Part shown: positions 34,246-46,117 of the stretch, in pieces
How positions within the stretch are numbered: position 1 is the first letter of the stretch
How the letters are laid out: the number at the start of each line of letters is the position of its first letter
Origin: Ilex aquifolium
Lineage: Eukaryota > Streptophyta > Magnoliopsida > Aquifoliales > Aquifoliaceae
Direction of reading: 5' to 3'
Length of the DNA stretch: 64,000 bases
Assembly: GCA_951799425.1 (NCBI GenBank)
Contig: OX637393.1
Span: 24,570,744-24,634,743 of the forward strand
Notes under the pieces: model-generated
What the model was told of the DNA's origin: nothing
The model's input: only the letters and a program-made list of their open reading frames with translations
The model's database searches: none
Position numbers and translations under genes: made by a program

Positions 34246-35360
34246 ATGGAAAATCGAGGAAGGGGACGCCGAGGCGGTTGGTGGAACAACAACCAACCAC
34301 CACCGGCCTTTGACCAACAAGCCTTCATAGAGGCTATTGGTACTGAGACTGCTACCATTGCACAGACGAGTGCTGCGGCTGCCACCATTGCACAGGCTAG
34401 TGCAACTGTGAGCCAAGGAGGGCCAAGTAACCTCCAGAGGTTCAAGGCACACCATCCTCCAACCTTCATGGGAGGAGGGGATCCGATGGTAGTCGATCAT
34501 TGGTTCCGACAAGTCGGCAAGATCTTGGAGGCTATGGAGATCACCTCCGATGCCATTAAGATAAAGCTAGCTGCATTCCAGCTGGAGGGAGAATCCCAAG
34601 TGTGGTGGGATTGGGTCAAAGCCTCAAGGGACTTGGAGGCAACGACATGGGAAGAGTTCCGTGAGCTCTTCATGGGCAAATACTTCCTAGCGTCTGCCCG
34701 GCATGAAAAAGCTCGGGAGTTCCTAGACCTGAAACAAGGGACGATGACGGTGCTCGAATATGTGGCTAAGTTCACTGAATTAGCCCGTTTCGCCAATGAG
34801 TATCTGGCCACAAACATAACCAAAGTGAGGAAGTTTGAGGATGGCCTAAAATTGTCCATCCGGGGTAAAATTGTAGTCTTCTCCTGCAAGACTTGGACTT
34901 GATGGTCGAGACTACCATGGCCATTGAGAGAGAGGTGGACGACGCACGGAACATCCGGGAGGCGGGTGTTAAAGATAAGAGGAAGGAGAGCCAACCTTTT
35001 TCTTAGGGTTCGAGGAAGAAGCAAAGGACTTCGACTTCCCGAGGGTTTCAGGGACAGGGCCGCGCCCATCAAGGCCAAGGTCAAATATCCCAAGGCGGGA
35101 GAAATCAGAGGCCTTCTTACCCCTCAAGCCAAAGGACTTGTTTTTATTGCCTCCAACCTGGGCATATGAAGCGGGATTGTCCTCAACGGCAGGGATCTCA
35201 GGGTTATGGAGCATTCCAGTCCCAGTCTTCGGTAGGACATGCACAGACGCATTTTGTTCCTCCCTACCCCACCATGGGCCAGGGGAGGCAATACCAGTTC
35301 TAGGGTGTTGCACAAGACCCTACTAATTCACAGGCAGGAATCCCTCAATTAGGCCAGAGC
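34246..35360 (+). pseudogene. G1 gag
   Basis: Starts MENRGRGRRGGWWNNNQPPP. Capsid region: FKAHHPPTFMGGGDPMVVDH, AAFQLEGESQVWWDWVKASR and LDLKQGTMTVLEYVAKFTEL. A frameshift near 34880 and stops near 35005 and 35300 follow. The knuckle CFYCLQPGHMKRDC (about 35137-35178) is kept in another frame. Confidence 0.9.
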
Positions 35361-35885
35361 ATGGGTCGAGGTCGAGGTCGAGGCCAGGGCTCACAAGCCA
35401 GGACTTCAGGGACCCAGGGGCGTGTCTACGCCATCACTTCTCAGACTGAGCCGGCAGATCAGTCGGTTATCCAGGGTACATTTCTACTCTCTCGCTTATG
35501 GGTAAGGGTATTATTTGACTTCGGTGCATCTCATTCATTCATTGTTGCATCATGTGTAAAAGATTTTGGCTTAGAGGTTGAAACCTTGGAAGAGCCATTG
35601 CATGTGAGTTCTCCCATAGGAGTTAGGGTGAGCGTTGATCAGATATGTCGGGATTGTGAGTTAGAGATCTCGGGGATTCTACTCACCGTGGACCTTAGGG
35701 TCATGGACATGTCGAAGTTCGATGCTATTCTTGGTATGGATTGGTTGGCGGCAAACCGAGTCGTCATTGATTGTAATCGGAAGAGGGTCACTGCCCACAC
35801 ACCGGAAGGTGTTTGTTTCATGTATCAGGGGAATAAGCACGATACTTTACCCCAAGTTGTGTACAAATCTAGATGGCACGGGTAG
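35361..35885 (+). pseudogene. G1 aspartic protease
   Basis: GRVYAITSQTEPADQSVIQG then VRVLFDFGASHSFIVA: the active-site loop reads DFGAS. IDGMDW-type end: AILGMDWLAANRVVIDC. The frame closes with a TAG at 35883. Confidence 0.88.
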
Positions 35886-36878
35886 TTGATGGGTTGGCTA
35901 GCAAGCCTTACCCTGGAGGACGAGGCGAGACAGGAGTTGGGTCTACCTCGGGTGGTTTGTGAGTATAAGGATGTTTTTCCGGATGAACTACCGGGATTAC
36001 CTCCACATAGGGATGTACACTTCATTATTGAGTTACACCCTGGTACATCTCCTATTTCTTTGACTCCGCATAGAATGGCACCAGCTGAGTTGCAAGAACT
36101 CAAGGTCCAATTACAGGAATTGTTGGACAAGGGCTTTATTAGGCCGAGCACCTCACCTTGGGGCGCTTCGGTGTTGTTTGCCAAGAAGAAGGACAAGACC
36201 CTTTGACTATGCATAGACTACCGGCAGTTAAATAGGGTTACTATCAAGAATAGGTACCCTTTGCCGAGGATTGATGATTTGTTTGATCAGCTGAGAGGGG
36301 CACGGGTCTACTCCAAGATAGATCTACGCACCGGTTACCATCAGTTGAGGGTTAGGGAGACGGATATCCCTAAGACGGCGTTTAGGACGCAATATGGGCA
36401 TTTTGAGTTCACAGTGATGCCATTCGGATTGGCGAATGCTCCAGCGATATTCATGGATCTCATGCGTAGGGTGTTCCAACCCTACCTAGATCAGTTCGTT
36501 GTGGTATTCGTTAACGACATTTTGATCTACTCCAAGTCTGAGGAGGAGCATGAGGGTCACTTAAAGATTGTTCTCCAGACCTTGAGGGACCATCAGTTGT
36601 ACGCCAAGTTCAGCAAGTATGAATTTTGGCTGACTGAGGTGAAATTCTTGGGACATGTGGTGTCGGCTTCGGGTGTATCCGTGGACCCGGAGAAGGTTGA
36701 GGCAATTATGAGTTGGGAGAGACCGAAGTCAGTTTTCGAGATACGCAGTTTCTTGGGATTGACAGGGTATTACAGGAGATTCATTGAGGACTTCTCCCGA
36801 TTAGCTGCACCTATGACGAGATTGACCCGGAAGGAGGTCAAGTTTCAGTGGGATGATTCGTGCGAGAAGGCATTCTAG
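35886..36878 (+). pseudogene. G1 reverse transcriptase with altered catalytic motif
   Basis: [40 protein letters not shown], a TGA at about 36204, then [40 protein letters not shown] and [20 protein letters not shown]. The catalytic box reads [10 protein letters not shown] instead of F(V/I)DD: the first Asp codon is AAC (36513-36515), a G-to-A change that should abolish polymerase activity. A TAG at 36876 breaks the link to RNase H. Confidence 0.9.
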
Positions 36879-36881
36879 GAG

Positions 36882-37439
36882 TTGAAGAGGAGGCTTACTT
36901 CAGCTCCTATTCTGATAGTCCCAGAAAGGGGACAGAGGTACCTAGTGTATTGTGATGCCTCTAAGGACGGACTTGGATGTGTTTTGATGCAGTCTGGGAG
37001 GGTAGTGGCTTATGGTTCTCGGCAGTTAAAGAACCACGAGCAGAGTTACCCTACATATGACATGAAGTTGGCGGCCATTGTCTTTGCCTTGAAGGCTTGG
37101 CGCCACTATCTATACGGTGAGCAGTTCGAGGTGTTTTCGGACCACAAAAGTCTGAAGTACATCTTTACACAGCGGGACCTCAACATGAGGCAACGCATGT
37201 GGATGGAGTACTTGGAGGACTACGATTTCACTTTGCATTACCATCCCGGTAAGGCAAATGTGGTGGCTGATGCACTTAGTCGGAAGTCACGAGGAGTTGT
37301 GGCTAGTGTGGCTTCTAGGGAGTGGCAGATGCTCGAGACTGTAGGACAATTCGGGCTACACTATATGGGGCAGGCTCAGGGTACTTTGGGAAGTTTGGTG
37401 GCTACGCCTTCCCTACTGTGCAAAGTGATTGAGTCTTAG
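36882..37439 (+). pseudogene. G1 RNase H
   Basis: [59 protein letters not shown] and [18 protein letters not shown]: the D, E (here K/L context), D pattern of gypsy RNase H followed by the conserved [12 protein letters not shown] junction. Stops at both ends. Confidence 0.88.
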
Positions 37440-38720
37440 GGGCAAGACCCAGAGATATTGTCTATTAAGGACCGAGTACGGTCGGGTACGGGTGACGAGG
37501 GCTGGGCTATTTACACGGATGGCAGTCTTCGATTTAGGGGAAGGGTTGTGGTTCCCTAGTTAGCAAAGCTGAGAGAGGAGATCCTTAGGGAGTTCCATTG
37601 CTCCCGTTTTGTTGTACACCCCGGTGGCACGAAGATGTATCAAGATCTTCGTCGCCAGTATTATTGGAGCGGGATGAAGAAACACGTTGGGGATTTTGTT
37701 AGTAGATGTCTCACGTGTCAGCAAGTGAAGGCTGAGCACCAGAGACCAGCGGGATTACTCCAGCCCTTGGAGGTAGCTGAGTGGAAGTGGGAGCATGTCA
37801 CGATGGATTTTGTGACCAACTTGCCACGAACATCGCGAGGGCATGACGCAATATGGGTGATAGTGGACCGGCTTACAAAGTCGACACACTTTTTGGCGGT
37901 GCGGATGACCTTCACACTGGAGGAATTCTACAGGTTGTATATACAGGAGATTGTCCGGTTGCATGGGGTGTCCGTATCTATAGTATTGGATTGGGATCCC
38001 AGGTTTACGGCTCATTTTTGGGAGAGTTTTCAGCGAGCCATGGTGACACAGTTGATGATGAGCACTGCTTTTCATCCCCAAACAGACGGTCAGTCGGAGA
38101 GGACCATCCAGACTTTAGAGGACATGCTACGTGCATGCGTCCTAGATCTCAAGGGTAGCTGGGAAGAGCACCTACCCTTAGTGGAGTTCGCCTACAACAA
38201 CAGTTATCAGGCGAGCATACAGATGGCACCCTATGAGGTACTATATGGGAGGCCTTGTCGATCTCCGGTTTGTTGGACGGAGGTAGGAGAGAGACCCTCT
38301 ACGAGTCCGGTTTTGGTTAGGGACACCTTTGAGAAGGTGGACTAGATACAAAAGCATCTTCTCACGGCTCAGAGCCGAGAGCTACGCCGACAGACGGCGG
38401 CGATCTCTAGAGTTTGAGGTGCGAGATCATGTCTTCTTGAAGGTGATGCCTAAGAGAGGAGTGGTCAGGTTCGGCAAGCGGGGAAAGCTGTCGCCGAGGT
38501 ATATCGGGTCCTTCGAGGTACTCGAGAGGGTAGGTACAGTTGCTTACCGGCTGACGTTACCGCCAAATCTATCGGGTGTTCATGCGGTATTCCATGTCTC
38601 TATGCTCCAGAAGTATACTCCAGATCCGACACATGTGGTGGATTGAGGTGAGTTGATTGTTGATGCGGATGAGACCTTCGAGGAGGGACCGGTACGTATC
38701 ATGGATAGCCGGGATCAGAT
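37440..38720 (+). pseudogene. G1 integrase with C-terminal chromodomain-like tail
   Basis: Zinc finger HPGGTKMYQDLRRQYYWSGM and CLTCQQVKAEHQRPAG; core WEHVTMDFVTNLPRTSRGHD, WVIVDRLTKSTHF, LDWDPRFTAHFW, TAFHPQTDGQSERTIQ with D, D, E retained. The tail KRGKLSPRYIGSFEVLERVG continues to VFHVSMLQKYTPDPTHVVD; in the next frame EEPTWE marks a chromodomain-like end at about 38790. Stops at about 37558, 38343 and 38644. Confidence 0.9.
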
Positions 38721-38939
38721 TTTGTGAGGCAAGACCGTGAGACTAGTGAAGGTATTGTGGCAGCACCGAGGAGTGGAGGAGCCGACATGGGAGCGCGAGG
38801 ACACTATCCGTACCAATTATCCTTTCTTATTCGAGGATGGAGGTACATTTTTTTTATAGTTATAAGTCTGATATACATGTCACATATGCATGTGGTTGAA
38901 TGTGTATGTGTGTGTGAATTTCGGGGACGAAATTCTTTT

Positions 38940-38952
38940 AAGGGGGGAAGAA
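38940..38952 (+). promoter_or_regulatory. G1 polypurine tract
   Basis: AAGGGGGGAAGAA directly before the 3' LTR. Confidence 0.88.
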
Positions 38953-41423
38953 TGTAAAACCCTGGTAAATTTGAACTTTTTTCTGAAAAAAGGGCAAAAC
39001 GGTAATTTGCCACTATAATGCGTATTTAAAATACTCATCTTTCTAGAGCTCGGATGACACAACGGACTTCGCCATTGGATTCATATCGCGAAATCCAGTT
39101 ACTTTGTCAGATTTCATCAAATTCTGAGATAGTCAGAATTTACACGTATTTCGAGGCGTCTGAGTGGCGGGTGACCTCACAAAGGTCCCCACAAATAAAT
39201 TTTATAGAATTTCTTTATAATTGAATTAAAGTTTAAATAAAATTAATTTGAACTTAAACCGAGATGTAATGAAACGTTTCGGGACGAAAAACAGACCCGA
39301 AAGTAGGAAATATGCGGTGCGACGTGGACCGCACAATTAAAATTATAAATAGTGACTTAAATCAGATTTTTTGGAGAAAATATATCCATTTGTTCAGTCT
39401 CACACGTTTGGGAGAGAAGAGAGAGAATAGAAGAAGAAAAAAATCAATCTTAAAGTTTTCTCCTTCGATTCCCAGAGTTCCGTCGGTCGGAATTCGTTGA
39501 GCCAAGAGTTAAAGTTCATCTCCTCGACGAGGGCTACGTGTACGCACCAAAAATAATTGATTTCACCGAAGATCCAAAGAAAGGATTTTGGAGAGATCAA
39601 AATTTTGGGCTTGGGAAGTGTTCTTGAAGCTTCCTTCGAGTGCTTTACGCACCAAGAGGTAGGATTCCTCCTACTTTGGTTTTATCCCTATCCTTTGGTG
39701 TTGGAATTGTGGCCTGTTTAGGGGCTGCTTTGTTGCCTGTTTAGGGGCTGTTTTGTGGCCTGTTTTGGGGCTGCTATGTGGCCAGTTTAGGGGCTGCATT
39801 GTGGCCTGTTTTGGGGGCTGCTATGTGGCCTGTTGAGGGGTTGTTTTGTGGCTTGTTTTGGGGCTATTTTGTGGGCATGTTATATGTTTACATTATGCCT
39901 TGAGAATTAAGTGTTTCATTGCTTGATTATGTAACGACATGCTTGGTTGTTATTATTAGATAAAATATCGATATGTGTTTATAATGTGTCTTTGTGAATG
40001 GAATGTGTTATGACATGCTTGAGGATGTTATAGTTGTGTATTAATACATGTTGTTAATGTATTAGCATCATGATAAATTGTGGTAATTATGTGCATTACA
40101 CATATATTTCCTTGACCCATGTTGATATGTGGTTTAAGTTGTCCATATGACATTCATTACATATGAGACATGACATTGATATGCGATGATACATTACATT
40201 TGTACGGAGGCATCACATTCATGGGCTTAGGCATGAGTGTGTGTATGTGGGCATGGTTTATTCAAACATCATACTTGGTGGTTGAAGGGTGGGCTCGGGA
40301 AAGTGGGATTGAAGATCCTACTGAGTCGCACGGTTGCATGCATGGAAAAACTTGTGTCGGGTATAGCAAGTAGGGCTAGACTCTCCCTCGGGTGCAAAAC
40401 CCGGTTATTGATTTATTCACTTCCGTCGGTGCAAGTCCAAAAAAATGAATTAGGCATACGGAGCCGGCGGTGTAATTCCAAAATCCGTTGCCCAATAAGA
40501 CACAAGATATTGTTTATAAAACACTCATTCAATGGGTAACATCCACAGTGATTTGGTTTTATAAATACATGACTTTTATTTCAAACGATCATTGGATGGA
40601 TTTTTCGTCAATGGATGGTTTCATTGCACAAGTCCATTGCATTGTGTTGTGGGAGTCGGTGAGCATTCGGGTTAAGATGCATGAGTAAGTCTCGTCTCAT
40701 TCCATGCATGACATGGTAAAATTTCAATATAGAGTTGCATATTCTTGTTTGGAATGTTGTTATGGATGAATGTTGTATGTAAACATTGCATATGCATCTA
40801 GGGTGGGGAGTAGCCTCTGTAGGAGATACTCTATTGAGCATTGCTCACCCTATAAGGGAAAACATTTCAGGTGTGGGTTTTACGCCAACGAACGACACTC
40901 ACTCGGGCACTTAAGGAGGAAGAAAAGTCGAGATGTGGCTTTATTTTGAGTCCTTGTAAAATTATTGTAAAAATTATGATTTTTGAGCATGTAAATATTT
41001 GGAAATAGTTGTAATGAGACTCATATGAACTGTTTTGAATGTAAATTTCCTGATGTATGAGTTTGATATGAGTTTGGGTAGGTTTTCTCAAACCTCCATA
41101 TTTATGGACTATTTTTAATCTAACCTTGCATGTAATTATATGAGTATGGATAAATGGACCCGGTGTGGTCAATGTTTACTCATAAATGGACCCGGTGCGG
41201 TCATTGTTTTATATTGGGCCTTGGATGGGTCATGTGAATGTATATTGCACAGGTTGGGTTTTGGGTAGAGCTCCCCATACAAAGGAGACTCTGCCCAATT
41301 TTTTTTCAACTATGGACCCCGATAAATGGGGCATAACGACGCGATATCGAGTTACTCGGTATCCACGGGTATTCCGCGGGTTGATGGGTAATCAACGAAC
41401 CCCCGGATTTTGGGGGCGTCACA
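38953..41423 (+). repeat. G1 3' LTR
   Basis: 2471 bp from TGTAAAACCC to GGGCGTCACA; TATA near 39343. Its minisatellite (about 39710-39875) differs in length and unit order from that of the 5' LTR. Confidence 0.93.
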
Positions 41424-41428
41424 CTATA

Positions 41429-41731
41429 AAACTCACGAACTAAACAATCATAAGCAGGAGTAAGAAATCAAACATAATGCCACCATCCTCTTTCAGCAAG
41501 AATTTTTCTTACTCCTATGTTCTCAAAATCCTCATAAATAACTGGCAGTTCAGAAATTATAGTTTTAGTCAGAAAATTAGCATCATACCAGGCCTGTTGT
41601 TCAAAATTTTCAAATATCACCTCATTGAAGATATTCCTTGGTCCATGTTGTTGTGGAGGTGCTTGAGGTGGTTGAGGTTGATCTCTTTGTGCACGGCTTG
41701 AAGATCCTTTCGTTCGTCGTCTTGAATCCAT
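41429..41731 (-). pseudogene. Athila-type third ORF, N-terminal part (right of G1)
   Basis: Start MDSRRRTKGSSSRAQRDQPQ, a basic Pro/Gln-rich leader, then IFENFEQQAWYDANFLTKTI and IYEDFENIGVRKILAERGWW. A TGA follows HYV, and the frame continues FLTPAYDCLVREFYS up to the G1 insertion, to resume at 31434. This resembles the ORF1 type annotated with Arabidopsis Athila elements. A TATA box and palindromes lie 220-260 bp upstream. Confidence 0.6.
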
Positions 41732-41947
41732 GTTTTTCTTGATTTTTCTTCAAATACTCCGTTTCAACTGATTTCAATCAGTAGATACCTTCAAAATGTG
41801 ATGGGTAAGTCAATAATCGGAAAAGATTTGAAAAAAAACAGTTGAATATTGCAGATTCGGGAGCTATTCTTTGGAGAAAACTCGGCTATTTCGAATTTTT
41901 GCTTGCGAGGGAGATGAAATAATCGTTTTTTTGCATGGAGATGGCGT

Positions 41948-41994
41948 TTATAGGGGCACTGCCGTCCGGACGCTAGGCCCACCGTCTGGACGGT
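41948..41994 (-). promoter_or_regulatory. Promoter-like TATA box with palindromes upstream of the Athila-type ORF
   Basis: On the - strand CCCCTATAAACG (TATA at 41948-41953) follows two palindromes: CGTCCGGACG (41963-41972) and ACCGTCTGGACGGT (41981-41994, one mismatch). The latter and its 3' neighbour TGCCTTGCTGG are shared with 51839-51864 in the 5' LTR of element A. Confidence 0.6.
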
Positions 41995-42280
41995 GCTGCC
42001 TTGCTGGTTTTTGTGTTGTGTATTGCAGGTTGCTGCTTCTTAGTTCCTGCAATTCATAAAATTCCTGCAGTTTTACAAAATTAAAAACAATTTATCTATT
42101 CTACAAAATTTTGTTAACCACTTTTTTTCTTGTCAAAAATTGGTGGTTTATAAAATTTTTTATTTTATTTTATTTGTTATTGATTATTTACTTATTTTCC
42201 TAATTAATTTATAGTTATTTATATTTATTTATAGTTATTCATAATTATGTACACTTATTTCAAAATAATACATCATTTGA
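41995..42280. other. AT-rich spacer
   Basis: Repeated TTATTTA and TTTATAGTT motifs, no coding sense. It separates the post-pol ORF of A from the promoter-like site. Confidence 0.45.
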
Positions 42281-42619
42281 TCATGCTGATTCATAGTCAG
42301 AACTATCTGCATCAATAATACCAGTGACACGGTTAACTTCACTTCTTACGTATCTTGTTAACATTGGAGTAGAATAGGATGGCTCCTTAAGATAATCCTT
42401 ACTCTGCCCATACCTAATCCACCGGAGACGATCTGACGCTCGACCTGAAATTAGTTCCGCACACTGATTATATTGTCTTAAATGTTCTAACCGACCACAT
42501 CTTACACAACCATCAAGACGATTCGCTCGTCGGTGTTTAACAAATGTACTTTTTCTACACAGGGGTCTTGGTTGACTTTCAAAAATTTCTAAATTTCTAA
42601 ATTTTCTAGCTTTTTACAT
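42281..42619 (-). CDS. Small conserved ORF downstream of Athila pol (element A copy)
   Basis: Open for about 110 codons on the - strand apart from a stop two codons into it (ATG at 42619, TAA at 42614-42616). It reads KARKFRNLEIFESQPRPLCR, KSTFVKHRRANRLDGCVRCG, RLEHLRQYNQCAELISGRAS, DRLRWIRYGQSKDYLKEPSY and ends TGIIDADSSDYESA. Very basic, with Cys pairs (CVRC...C) and an acidic tail. The copy in E (63607-63945) matches in order and spacing. I do not recognise the family. Conservation in two diverged elements suggests it encodes protein. Confidence 0.6.
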
Positions 42620-42861
42620 GATCAATGCATGTATATCTTTTGGAAAATGACGTAGTAGAACTAAACTTAACCAAAATAGTTTTTCGTCTATTGTACAATT
42701 ATTTTTTTCAAAAAATTCTAAAAATAACTCAAAAATTATTAACAAATTGACTCACTATCCGGTTCTTTAACATCTGTCAGTCACAAAGACGAACAAGTTT
42801 ATAAAAACACTAAACACACACATAAGTAAATTCACACTCATACCTCCCCAACTTAAATTAA

Positions 42862-42877
42862 ACATTATCTGCAATGT
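42862..42877 (-). promoter_or_regulatory. Post-pol stem-loop of element A
   Basis: ACATT-GCAGAT-AATGT on the - strand, followed by TTTAATTTAAGTTGGGGAGG. It is the weaker counterpart of the stem-loops at 20771 (B) and 63331 (E). Confidence 0.5.
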
Positions 42878-43030
42878 AAAAACAATGATAATCAACATTG
42901 ATAAGAAAACTCAGCAATCTGTTGTCGTTTCACCGATTGGGATATCTGGCTGATACTCAGGAGATTTACTTTGTCAAATAAATTACAACTAATTAATAAT
43001 ATTATTGAGAATTAAGCAATAATTTATTTT

Positions 43031-43699
43031 TCAGAGCACATAAATAAGATCAAAAAGTTGTACAGAAGTTATATCTTGAGTAAAACCATCATAATATGGC
43101 TTAAGCCTTTGACCATTTACTTTAAAGATAGTTCCGGTTACCGGATTTTTAATTTCAATTTCTCCATAGTCAAAAACTTGCTCGACAATATAAGGACATG
43201 TCCATCTAGATCTTAGTTTTCCAGGAAATAAACGAAGCTTTGCATTATATAACAGAAATTTTTGAGAAGGTTTAAAAGATTTTCGCATGATATTTTTATC
43301 ATGAAAAAATTTTGTTCTTGACTTTGCAATCTTTGCATTTTCATAAGCTTCATTTCTTAATTCCTCTAATTCATTAATTTGAAGTTTGCGAGATATTCCA
43401 GCTTTGTCCATATCAAAATTCATCAGTTTGATTGCTCAATATGCTTGATGTTCTAATTCTATAGGCAAGTGACATGATTTTCCATAAACTAACCGATAAG
43501 GAGACATCCCTAAAATAGTTTTATATGCAGTACGGTAAGCCCAAAGCGCATCAGTCAATCTTAAGGACCAATCCTTACGATCTGGATTTACTATTTTTTT
43601 AAAAATATATTTTTTTTCCCTATTAGCTAATTCAGCTTGTCCACTTGTCTGTGGATGATATGGAGTGGATATTTTATGAGAAATCGTGTATTTTTTCAT
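43031..43699 (-). pseudogene. Element A integrase, C-terminal half
   Basis: [20 protein letters not shown] (catalytic Glu), [20 protein letters not shown], a stop where E has AYWAIK, then [20 protein letters not shown] and [20 protein letters not shown], ending [18 protein letters not shown]. Confidence 0.88.
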
Positions 43700-44494
43700 A
43701 AGATTTTCAAAAACTTTATTTCAAAAATGTAATCCACCATCACTTATAATGGTCCGAGGAATTCCAAATCTGGACAAAATATTTTCTTTTAAAAATTTGA
43801 TCACTGTTTTATGATCATTATTTCGACATGGAATTGCCTCTACCCATTTAGAGACATAATCGACTGCAACTAAAATATACAGATATCTAAAAGATGGGGG
43901 AAATGAACCCATAAAATCGATGCCCCAACAATAAAAAAATTCAATGATTAAAATAGGGTTTAAAGACATCATATTTCTTTTTGAAATATCTCCCAATCTT
44001 TGACATCTGTCACAATTTAAACAAAAGATATGAACATCTTTAAAAAGAGTTGGCCAATAAAATCCACACTGTAAAATTTTAGAAGCGGTTTTCTTTGTAG
44101 CAAAATGACCTCCGCAAGCTTCAGAGTGACAAAACTGAATTACCTGACTTATTTCATGATTAGGTACACAACGCCTTATTATTTGATCTTTACAATATTT
44201 AAAGAAATAAGGATCCTCCCAGAAAAAGTTACGTGTTTCGCTTAGGAACTTATTTCTATCAGACCAGGTATAATGAGAAGGAATAATACCAGTGGCTAAA
44301 TAATTTGCTATATCTGCATACCATGGTACTTCTGTTATAACAAACAGTTGTTCATTTGGAAATGTTTCTTTAATTGGAGTTGGTTCTTCTTTTATTTCAT
44401 AATTTAGCCTTGACAAGTGATCTGCTACCACATTTTCTACTCCCTTCTTATCCTTAATGATAAGATCAAATCTTGAAGTAATAATATCCATCAT
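43700..44494 (-). pseudogene. Element A integrase N-terminal half and RNase H end
   Basis: GVENVVADHLSRLNYEIKEE (RNase H to integrase junction), NEQLFVITEVPWYADIANYL, the HHCC finger CHSEACGGHFATKKTASKI and CLNCDRCQRLG, then IDFMGSFPPSFRYLYILVAV and RFGIPRTIISDGG. A stop at 43718 and a frameshift at about 44495 bound it. Confidence 0.9.
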
Positions 44495-45288
44495 AGGAGA
44501 TGTGGTTTAGCATCTTTTTTAGTAAGTAAGTATTTTAAAGCTGCATGATCTGTAAATACAACAATTGACGATCCAACCAGATATGAACGAAATTTATCTA
44601 AAGCAAATACAATAGCAAGTAGTTCTTTTTCTGTGATTGAATAGTTTATTTGTGCATCATTTAGAGTTTTGCTTGCATAGTATATAACATATGATTTTTT
44701 ATATTTTCTTTGACCTAATACAGCTCCTACTGCATAATCACTTGCATCACACATTACTTCAAAAGGTAAAAACCAGTCAGGAGGTTGCATAATAGGTGCA
44801 GAAATAAGCATGCTTTTTAATTTATTAAACACGAATTGACATGCATTATTCCATTCAAATAATGCATCCTGACATAAAAGATTACATATAGGTCTAGATA
44901 TTAAACTAAATTTTTTTATAAATCTTCTGTAAAATTCTGCATGACCTAAAATCGAGCGAATATCTTTTACTATTTTTGGTGAAGGTAAATTTGCTATCAG
45001 ATCAATTTTGGATTTATCAACTTCGATCCCTTTTTTAGACACTACATGACCTAAAACAATACCTTGTGTAACCATAAAATGACATTTTTCCCAATTTAAG
45101 ACAAGGTTTGTTTCTTCACATCGAATGAGCATTTTTTCAAGATTTTCTAAACATAATTGAAATGAATCACCATATACTGAAAAATCGTCCATAAAAACTT
45201 CTAGACACCGTTCTACCATATCACTGAATATACTCAGCATGCAACGCTGAAAGGTAGCTGGAGCATTACATAGTCCAAAAGGCATCAT
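44491..45288 (-). pseudogene. Element A reverse transcriptase core and RNase H
   Basis: MMPFGLCNAPATFQRCMLSI, EVFMDDFSVYGDSFQLCLEN (catalytic DD intact), LGHAEFYRRFIKKFSLISRP, and RNase H motifs MCDASDYAVGAVLGQRK and TDHAALKYLLTKKDAK. A frameshift at 45289 separates it from the RT fingers. Confidence 0.9.
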
Positions 45289-45289
45289 T

Positions 45290-46117
45290 TTATATGCAAA
45301 AAGTATCGAAAAGACATGTAAATGTAGTTTTTTCTTGATCGTCTATCGCAATTTCAATCTGATTATAACCAAAATATCCATATAAAAAACAATAATATGC
45401 ATGACCAGCTATTCTTTCTAAAACTTGATCTAGAAAAGGTAACGAAAAGTGATCTTTTCTGGTGAGAGAATTTAGTTTGCGATAGTCAATACATACACTC
45501 CAACCTGTGACTGTACGCATTCGAACTAATTCATTTTTTGTATTCTTTATTACCGTAATACCAGATTTCTTAGGTACTACCTGTGTAGGACTAACCCATT
45601 TACTATCAGATATATGATAGATAATATTAGCATCTAATAGTTTAAGTACTTCATTGCGAACTACCTCTTTCAGATATGGATTTAATCTTCTTTGTATTTG
45701 ACGAGATGGTTTAACATTTTCATCTAAATATATACAATGGGTACACAGAAGTGGGCTTATACCTTTTATATCTGCGATTGTCCATCCAAGAACACTTTGA
45801 TGATTTTTCAATACTTTTGTTAATTCTTTTTCTTGACTTTCAGATAAATTTGATGATATGATTACGGGATGAATTTCATCTTTTTCTAGAAAAACATACT
45901 TTAGATTGGTTGGAAGCGGTTTTAAATCTGGCTTAAATATTTTGACATTAGACTCTACAGATTTAGACAACAGATTTTCACATTTTGGGTTCTCTATATT
46001 TTCAGACTCATTATCAGATACAGATTCTAATGTATATAATTCCTGTTTCAGAAAAAAAATTTCAAAAAACTTTTGAGTTAATGACTCAACACAATTTATT
46101 TCATGCACTTCATCTTC
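45290..46117 (-). pseudogene. Element A protease-RT linker and RT fingers
   Basis: EDEVHEINCVESLTQKFFEI, LKPLPTNLKYVFLEKDEIHP, HQSVLGWTIADIKGISPLLC, VRNEVLKLLDANIIYHISDS, KWVSPTQVVPKKSGITVIKN and CIDYRKLNSLTRKDHFSLPF. The frame was cut at 46117 by the G3 LTR; the bases to the right belong to G3. Confidence 0.9.

Larger units (their letters stand above)
31435..41423 (+). mobile_element. Ty3/gypsy element G1 (chromovirus-like), full length
   Basis: 9989 bp with LTRs of 2459 and 2471 bp (TGTAAAACCC...GGGCGTCACA) and a perfect duplication CTATA (31430-31434 and 41424-41428). Order: primer site, gag, protease, RT, RNase H, integrase, polypurine tract. Several stops and a gag frameshift make it non-autonomous now. 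It splits the Athila-type ORF at 41429/31434. Confidence 0.95.

Noticed and set aside
34497-35093. 198-codon - strand frame
   Set aside because: Antisense shadow of G1 gag, which has clear gag motifs on the + strand.
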